From contig JAYSFC010000039.1 of assembly GCA_041913505.1 (NCBI GenBank), positions 1 to 29,224 of the forward strand: a stretch of 29,224 nucleotides of DNA, written 5' to 3'. The stretch's first letter is position 1. Each line of letters begins with the position of its first letter. Positions 24,405-29,224 of this stretch are shown here, piece by piece. A model generated the notes under the pieces. That model was not told the origin of the DNA. It ran no database searches and was given only the letters and a program-made list of their open reading frames with translations. Source of the stretch: JAYSFC01 sp041913505. Lineage in GTDB: Bacteria; Pseudomonadota; Gammaproteobacteria; Burkholderiales; Burkholderiaceae_C. A program made the position numbers and the translations under genes.

Positions 24405-25502
24405 TCACAGGGCATAGATGCGGGTGGACTCGGGGGGGAATTCCAGCTGCACGTGCTCGCCAGGCTGGGGGTGCGGGTTGGCGTCAGCGCGCGTGAGCGG
24501 CAGCTTGACGGTGGCGGGCTGCTGGCCGGGGGCGATGTCGCACATCAGCCGCAGGTGGTCGCCGTAGTAGATGGCACGCGACACGGTGGCGGGCACCCGG
24601 CCTGCCGCGGGGGCGGCATCGGCGGGGTGCAGGATGACGCGCTCGGGGCGCACGCAGGCTTCCACGCGGTCGCCCGCCTGGGCTCGGTTCACGTTCACGC
24701 CGTGCAGCACGGGGCCGTGGGGTAGGCGCAGCGCCGCATGTTCGCCCGCGCTCTCCAGCGTGCCGGTGAGCACGGTGCTGTCCCCCACGAAACCCGCTAC
24801 AAAGCGGTTGCCGGGGGTTTCGTAGAGCGACTCGACATCGGCCAGCTGCTGGATCACCCCTTCGTTGAAGACGGCCACGCGGTCGCTCATGGTCAGGGCC
24901 TCGCCTTGGTCGTGGGTCACGTAGACGAAGGTCACGCCCAGTTGGCGGTGCAATTCCTTGAGTTCGATCTGCATGTGCTCGCGCAGCTGCTTGTCCAACG
25001 CGCCCAGGGGTTCGTCCATGAGCACGAGCTGCGGCTCGAACACCAGCGCGCGCGCCAGGGCCACGCGTTGCTGCTGGCCGCCGGACAGGCGCGCGGGCAA
25101 CCGGTCGGCCATGCCCGACAGGCGCACCATGTCCAGCGCCTTCTTCACGCGCGCGGCCTGCTCGGCCTTGGGTACCTTGCGCACCGTGAGCGGGTAGGCC
25201 ACGTTTTCCCCCACCGTGAGGTGGGGGAACAGCGCATAGTTCTGGAACACCATGCCGAAGTCGCGCTTGTGCGGCGGGGTGCGTGTGATCTGCCTGCCGC
25301 CCAGCAGGATGTCTCCCGACGTGGGCGATTCGAACCCCGCCAGCATCATCAGCGTGGTGGTCTTGCCCGAGCCCGAGGGGCCCAGCAGGCTCAGGAATTC
25401 GCCGCGCTGGATGTCCAGGTTCAGGGAGCGCACGACGAGCTGCTCGCCGTCGTAGGTTTTCTGCACGCCGCTGAAGCGCACCAGGGGTTCTGCGAGGGTC
25501 AT
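24405..25502 (-). CDS. ABC transporter ATP-binding protein, PotA type
   Basis: The cytoplasmic ATPase that powers the transporter, 365 residues. The order is Walker A GPSGSGKTT (41-49), Q-loop VFQNYALFPHLTV (about 85-97), signature LSGGQQQRVALARA (139-152), Walker B LVLMDEP (159-165), D-loop LGALD and H-loop YVTHDQGEA. The C-terminal about 120 residues form a TOBE/MOP-like regulatory domain (ACVRPERVILHP; VSRAIYYGDHLRLMCD) as in PotA and FbpC-type ATPases. It follows gabT after 33 bases on the same strand and precedes the binding protein gene by 60 bases. Confidence 0.95.
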   Translation of the reverse strand: MTLAEPLVRFSGVQKTYDGEQLVVRSLNLDIQRGEFLSLLGPSGSGKTTTLMMLAGFESPTSGDILLGGRQITRTPPHKRDFGMVFQNYALFPHLTVGENVAYPLTVRKVPKAEQAARVKKALDMVRLSGMADRLPARLSGGQQQRVALARALVFEPQLVLMDEPLGALDKQLREHMQIELKELHRQLGVTFVYVTHDQGEALTMSDRVAVFNEGVIQQLADVESLYETPGNRFVAGFVGDSTVLTGTLESAGEHAALRLPHGPVLHGVNVNRAQAGDRVEACVRPERVILHPADAAPAAGRVPATVSRAIYYGDHLRLMCDIAPGQQPATVKLPLTRADANPHPQPGEHVQLEFPPESTRIYAL

Positions 25503-25535
25503 GGTGGTCGGTGTGGTCTCTGGATGGGGGCCGGC

Positions 25536-26828
25536 TCAGCCCACGGCCGCGAAGCTGTCGGCCAGGATGGCGAGGCCTTCTTGCAGCAGTTCGTCGGAGG
25601 CGGTCAGCGGCACGAGGATGCGGATCACGTTGCCGTAGGTGCCGCACGACAGCAGGATGAGGCCGCGGCGCGCGGCCTCGGCCACCACCTTTTTCGTCAG
25701 GGCAGCGTCGGGGCGCTGCAGGTCGCCGTTCTCGAAGAGCTCGATGGCCACCATGGCACCCAGGCCGCGCACGTCGCCAATCGCGGGTACCTTGGCCGCC
25801 AGGTCCTTGAGGCCGCGGGTGAGCAGTGCGCCCATGTCCTGCGCGCGGGCCAGCAGTCCTTCCTGCTCGAATGCGCGCATTACGGCCAGCGCGGCGGCGC
25901 ACGCCACGGGACTGCCCGCGTAGGTGCCGCCCAGGCCGCCGGGGGCGGGGGCGTCGATGACGTCGGCACGGCCCACCACGCCCGACAGCGGGAATCCGCC
26001 GGCCAGCGATTTGGCGGTGGTGATGAGGTCCGGGGCCACGGGCCACTGCTCGCAGGCAAACCAGGTGCCGGTGCGGCCCGCGCCGGTCTGCACTTCGTCG
26101 GCGATCAGCAGGATGCCGTGGCGGTCGGCCAGCGCCTTGAGGCCCCGGATGAACTCGGGCGGCGCCACGTTGAAGCCCCCTTCGCCTTGCACCGGCTCGA
26201 CGATGAAGGCGGCCACGCGCTCGGCCTCGATGTCGTTCTTGAAGACCAGTTCCACGGACTGCAGAGCCTGCTCCACGCTCACGCCATGCAGCGGGTTGGG
26301 GAACAGCGCGTGGTACACCTCGCCAGGGAAGGGGCCGAACCCCAGCTTGTACGGCGCGACCTTGCCCGTGAGGCCCAGCGTGAAGTTGGTGCGGCCGTGG
26401 TAGCCGCCCGTGAAGGCGATCACGCCCGGGCGGCCCGTGTAGGCGCGGGCGATCTTGATGGCGTTTTCCACGGCTTCGGCGCCCGTGGTGAGCAGCAGGC
26501 TCTTCTTGGCAAAGGCGCCGGGGGCGAGGGTGTTGAGGCGCTCGCTCACCTCCACATAGGATTCATAGGCCACCACCTGGAAGCAGGTGTGGGTGTACAG
26601 GTCGAGCTGGGCCTTCACGGCCTCGATCACGGCCGGGTGCAGGTGGCCGGTGTTGAGCACAGCGATGCCGCCCGCAAAGTCGATGAAGCGGCGGCCTTCC
26701 ACATCCCACAGCTCGGCGTTGCGGGCCTTTTGGATGAAGAGGTCGTGGGCCTGCCCCACGCCCCGGGCCACGGCGGCGTGGCGGCGGGTGAGGAGGGCGG
26801 CGTTGGTGAAATGGCGTTCTTGCTGCAT
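25536..26828 (-). CDS. gabT: 4-aminobutyrate aminotransferase
   Basis: A PLP enzyme that transfers the amino group of GABA (or 5-aminovalerate) to 2-oxoglutarate, giving succinic semialdehyde and glutamate, which GabD then oxidises. The 430-residue product is a class-III aminotransferase: GAEAVENAIKIARAYTGRPGVIAF, HGRTNFTLGLTGK, the cofactor-binding Asp in ILLIADEVQTGAGRTG, and the PLP lysine K273 in LITTAKSLAGGFPLSG. The N-terminus (HAAVARGVGQAHDLFIQKA, FIDFAGGIAVLNTGH) matches GabT of E. coli-type. It is the first gene of the minus-strand locus and is divergent from a MocR/GabR-type regulator with 179 bases between starts. Confidence 0.95.
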   Translation of the reverse strand: MQQERHFTNAALLTRRHAAVARGVGQAHDLFIQKARNAELWDVEGRRFIDFAGGIAVLNTGHLHPAVIEAVKAQLDLYTHTCFQVVAYESYVEVSERLNTLAPGAFAKKSLLLTTGAEAVENAIKIARAYTGRPGVIAFTGGYHGRTNFTLGLTGKVAPYKLGFGPFPGEVYHALFPNPLHGVSVEQALQSVELVFKNDIEAERVAAFIVEPVQGEGGFNVAPPEFIRGLKALADRHGILLIADEVQTGAGRTGTWFACEQWPVAPDLITTAKSLAGGFPLSGVVGRADVIDAPAPGGLGGTYAGSPVACAAALAVMRAFEQEGLLARAQDMGALLTRGLKDLAAKVPAIGDVRGLGAMVAIELFENGDLQRPDAALTKKVVAEAARRGLILLSCGTYGNVIRILVPLTASDELLQEGLAILADSFAAVG

Positions 26829-26901
26829 GGTGCGGTCGATGGGTGAAGAGGGAATGGGGCGGATTCTGGAAGCCGCGCCAGCGTGCGTCCATGTACAGCG
26901 G

Positions 26902-26966
26902 AGCCCTGTTTGGCGCGGACTGTGCAGGGCTAAAATCCTCTACAGGCAATCCCTGATTTGGCGTGC
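26902..26966. promoter_or_regulatory. Candidate GabR/MocR operator in the gabT-regulator intergenic region
   Basis: Two direct repeats, CCCTG-TTTGGCG (26904-26915) and CCCTG-A-TTTGGCG (26951-26963), lie 47-48 bases apart. An inverted partner of the first, CAGGGCT (26925-26931), faces AGCCCTG (26902-26908). TAAAAT at 26931-26936 is a possible -10 box for the regulator gene. MocR/GabR proteins are known to bind widely spaced direct repeats between themselves and their divergent target, so the layout fits; no binding data exist here. Confidence 0.5.
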
Positions 26967-27007
26967 TCCAACACGGTGCACAATTCGCCCCCTTTTTTGC
27001 TTGTGTG

Positions 27008-28423
27008 ATGCTTACCCTCAGCCCGGACCTCCAGACGCCGCTGGTCAGCCAGATCGTGGATGGCCTGCGCGGGCTGATTACGGGACAGGTGCTCAAGCCC
27101 GGCAGCAAGCTGCCCTCCATCCGTGCCTTTGCGGCAGCGCACGGTGTAAGCGTGTTCACCGTAGTGGAGGCCTACGACCGGTTGGTGGCGCAAGGCTGGC
27201 TGGTCTCGCGCGCCAACGCTGGCTTTTTCGTGAAGCGCCGGGGCGATGAGGCGCCGCTTGCCGCCGTGGGCCAGGCGCGGCCGGTGCCGCGTTTCGACGC
27301 ACGCTGGTATCTCAAGCAGATCTTCGAGAACCGCAACCTGCCGCTCAAGCCCGGCTGCGGCTGGCTACCGCACGACTGGCTGTTCGGTGACGCGGTGCGC
27401 CGCAGCATGCGTCAGCTTTCGGCCGACGGGCCCGAGCTGGACGGCTACGGCCTGCCCCACGGGCACATGGCGCTGCGCATGGTGGTGGCCGAATCCATGG
27501 CCGAGCACCACCTGCAGGTCGATGCCGACCAGGTGCTGCTCACCCAGGGATCTAGCCAGGCGCTCGATCTGGTGGCCCGCCGACTGGTCAAGCCGGGCGA
27601 CGTGGTGCTCGTGGACGATCCGGGCTATCCCAACCTGCTGTTCATGCTGCGGTTTGCCGGGGCCCATGCCATTGGCGTGCCCCGCACCCCCACGGGCTAC
27701 GACCTGCCCGGGCTGGAGGCATTGCTTGCGCAGCACAAGCCCGTGGCTTTCTTCACCCAGCCTCGCCTGCAAAGCCCCACCTGCTCGGTGGCCTCGGTGG
27801 CGCATCTGCACCGGCTGCTGCAGCTGGCCGAGCAGCATGACTTCATGCTCGTGGAAAACGACATCTACGCCGACATGGACCCGGTTGCCCGGCCCTCACT
27901 GGCCAGCCTGGACCAGCTCAACCGGGTGATCTACCTGTGCAGCTATTCCAAGACCATCTCGCCCAATCTGCGCACGGGTTTTGTTCTGGCACGGCAGGAC
28001 CTGCTCGATGAGTTGGTGCAGATCAAGATGGTGTCGGGCCTGACCTCGTCGGAAATCACCGAGCGCATCACTTTCGGTGTGGTGACGGACGGGCGCTGGC
28101 GCAAGCACCTCAAATCCCTGCGCGAGCGTCTGGCCGAGGCGCGCCGCCAGGTCGGGCGCCGCCTGGACAGCCTGGGGTTCGAGCTGTTCCATGAGCCCGA
28201 GGCGGGCATGTACCTCTGGGCCCGCCACCCTGACCTGCCTGACAGCGCCGTGCTGTCCCGAGAGGCCACGGGCGAAGGCATCATGCTGGGCCCGGGGCAG
28301 CTGTTCCTCGTGGAGTCCCGGCCCACGGGGTGGCTGCGCTTCAACGTGTCGTTCAGCGAGGATGAGCGCTTGTGGACCTTCCTGTCCCACCGCATCGAGC
28401 TGGGGCAGCAGGCCGCTGCCTAG
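27008..28423 (+). CDS. MocR/GabR-type regulator (GntR HTH fused to aminotransferase-like domain)
   Basis: A 471-residue transcription factor that senses an amine or amino acid through PLP. The N-terminal winged helix (residues about 5-75) has LVSQIVDGLRGLI, SKLPSIRAFAAAHGVSVFTVVEAYDRLVAQGWL. The C-terminal class-I aminotransferase fold shows QVLLTQGSSQALDLVARRL, VLVDDPGYPNLL, the FFTQPRLQSPTC region and the PLP lysine K315 in YSYSK-like text CSYSKTISPNLRTGFV. ATG 27008 is chosen: it starts right before the helix MLTLSPDLQTPLVSQI, though the frame is open back to a GTG at 26963. Divergent position next to gabT points to control of the GABA locus, as for GabR of Bacillus subtilis. A 6-bp hairpin (28432-28446) follows the stop without a T tract. 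Confidence 0.93.
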   Translation: MLTLSPDLQTPLVSQIVDGLRGLITGQVLKPGSKLPSIRAFAAAHGVSVFTVVEAYDRLVAQGWLVSRANAGFFVKRRGDEAPLAAVGQARPVPRFDARWYLKQIFENRNLPLKPGCGWLPHDWLFGDAVRRSMRQLSADGPELDGYGLPHGHMALRMVVAESMAEHHLQVDADQVLLTQGSSQALDLVARRLVKPGDVVLVDDPGYPNLLFMLRFAGAHAIGVPRTPTGYDLPGLEALLAQHKPVAFFTQPRLQSPTCSVASVAHLHRLLQLAEQHDFMLVENDIYADMDPVARPSLASLDQLNRVIYLCSYSKTISPNLRTGFVLARQDLLDELVQIKMVSGLTSSEITERITFGVVTDGRWRKHLKSLRERLAEARRQVGRRLDSLGFELFHEPEAGMYLWARHPDLPDSAVLSREATGEGIMLGPGQLFLVESRPTGWLRFNVSFSEDERLWTFLSHRIELGQQAAA

Positions 28424-28485
28424 CGTAAAGACGCGGCAGGGCCGCGAATGGCGCCATGGGTGCCCTGGCGGCCGGCCGCTCTCGA

Positions 28486-28529
28486 TAGAATCGGGGGTTC
28501 CCCTCCGAAGGGGCCGCCTTGCGGGGCGG
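28486..28529 (+). promoter_or_regulatory. Probable alaS promoter -10 box and leader hairpins
   Basis: TAGAAT (28486-28491) is a good -10 hexamer, about 67 bases before the alaS start; I see no convincing -35. Two small hairpins follow in the presumed leader: CCCC/GGGG (28500-28503, 28510-28513) and CCGCC/GGCGG (28514-28518, 28525-28529). There is no T tract or T-box sequence. Confidence 0.4.
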
Positions 28530-28557
28530 TACTTCATTCATACAGCCTGCCACGCCC

Positions 28558-29224
28558 ATGACGACCTCTACACCGGCGACCGTTGCCGACATCCGCAAGA
28601 CCTTTCTGGACTTCTTCGCCTCCAAGGGCCACACCGTGGTGGCGTCGAGCCCCCTGGTGCCGGGCAACGACCCCACGCTGATGTTCACCAACTCCGGCAT
28701 GGTGCAGTTCAAGGACGTGTTCCTGGGCACCGACAAGCGCCCCTACAACCGCGCCACGTCGGTGCAGGCCTGCCTGCGCGCAGGCGGCAAGCACAACGAT
28801 CTGGAGAACGTGGGCTACACCGCACGCCACCACACGTTCTTCGAGATGCTGGGCAACTGGAGCTTTGGCGACTACTTCAAGCGCGAATCGCTCAAGTGGG
28901 CCTGGGAGCTGCTGACCGAGGTCTACAAGCTGCCGGCTGACCGCCTGCTGGCCACCGTGTACGCCGAGGACGACGAGGCCTACGACATCTGGACCAAGGA
29001 AATCGGCCTGCCGCCCGAGCGCGTGATCCGCATCGGCGACAACAAGGGCGGCCGCTACAAGAGCGACAACTTCTGGATGATGGCCGACACCGGCCCCTGC
29101 GGCCCGTGCTCGGAAATCTTCTACGACCATGGCCCCGAGATCCCTGGCGGCCCCCCGGGCAGCCCTGAGGAAGACGGCGACCGCTTCATCGAGATCTGGA
29201 ACAACGTGTTCATGCAGTTCGACA
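28558..29224 (+). CDS. alaS: Alanyl-tRNA synthetase (5' part only)
   Basis: AlaRS charges tRNA-Ala with alanine in the cytoplasm; it is a class II synthetase with an attached editing domain. The first 222 codons are in the window and the gene runs off the right edge (full length would be about 870-880 residues). The start MTTSTPATVADIRKTFLDFF, the motif-1/2 region GHTVVASSPLVPGNDPTLMF and TNSGMVQFKDVFLG, and RHHTFFEMLGNWSFGDYFK with the motif-2 residues are all typical of AlaRS. DTGPCGPCSEIFYDHG is the diagnostic alanine/ATP-binding segment, and FIEIWNNVFMQF lies at the cut. The ATG at 28558 has no strong Shine-Dalgarno. Confidence 0.97.
   Translation, partial: MTTSTPATVADIRKTFLDFFASKGHTVVASSPLVPGNDPTLMFTNSGMVQFKDVFLGTDKRPYNRATSVQACLRAGGKHNDLENVGYTARHHTFFEMLGNWSFGDYFKRESLKWAWELLTEVYKLPADRLLATVYAEDDEAYDIWTKEIGLPPERVIRIGDNKGGRYKSDNFWMMADTGPCGPCSEIFYDHGPEIPGGPPGSPEEDGDRFIEIWNNVFMQFD

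Noticed and set aside
24738..26846. A 702-codon open frame on the plus strand opposite gabT and the ATPase gene
   Set aside because: Its translation is His/Gly/Ala/Val-rich and is the mirror of two well-supported genes; codon bias explains its length.
28492..28557. T-box or attenuator upstream of alaS
   Set aside because: Only two short GC hairpins are seen, with no T-box sequence, no U tract and no leader peptide.

Overview
This is a GC-rich, gene-dense chromosomal window with almost no non-coding DNA. The gene content (ClpA, YddG, an imuA-imuB-dnaE2 SOS cassette, a GABA/polyamine locus, AlaRS), the codon style and short AT-rich repeats of a type I associate with Acidovorax relatives all point to a betaproteobacterium, most likely Comamonadaceae. 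The genus is an inference. I see no phage, plasmid, transposase or CRISPR signature. No stretch longer than about 300 bases lacks a gene.

Left part (1-6821): the 3' end of clpA with a strong terminator, then yddG (aromatic amino acid exporter) and a convergent MarR-type/GNAT fusion regulator with an AT-rich promoter/operator. Next come a lipoprotein lytic transglycosylase of the MltB family, divergent sbcB (exonuclease I), and a degenerate HD-GYP protein.

Middle part (6822-15846): an SOS mutagenesis operon, imuA-imuB-dnaE2, sits behind an unusually long LexA palindrome that runs into the first imuA ATG. The imuB frame is broken inside a short GGTGAGGG tandem repeat. dnaE2 is complete but carries a local AT-rich, repeat-like segment in frame. 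Convergent to it lies a membrane GGDEF/EAL protein gene with two independent lesions (a +1 in a C7 run and a TAG codon), so it is annotated as a pseudogene. A divergent RluA-family pseudouridine synthase and a tRNA-Gly(CCC) follow.

Right part (15847-29224): an OprB-like porin, a Comamonadaceae-type repeat, a methyltransferase/DUF1059 pair divergent from a LuxR-type regulator, and then a six-gene minus-strand locus. That locus reads gabT, ABC ATPase, binding protein, permease, permease, gabD: a transporter of the polyamine/GABA family flanked by the two enzymes that turn GABA into succinate. A divergent MocR/GabR-type regulator sits next to it, with a candidate direct-repeat operator in the shared intergenic region. 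The window ends in the 5' part of alaS.

No wholly new system is evident. The features most worth checking are the imu operon (start-codon LexA palindrome, repeat-associated imuB frameshift, dnaE2 insert), the doubly damaged GGDEF/EAL gene, and the two candidate regulator operators.
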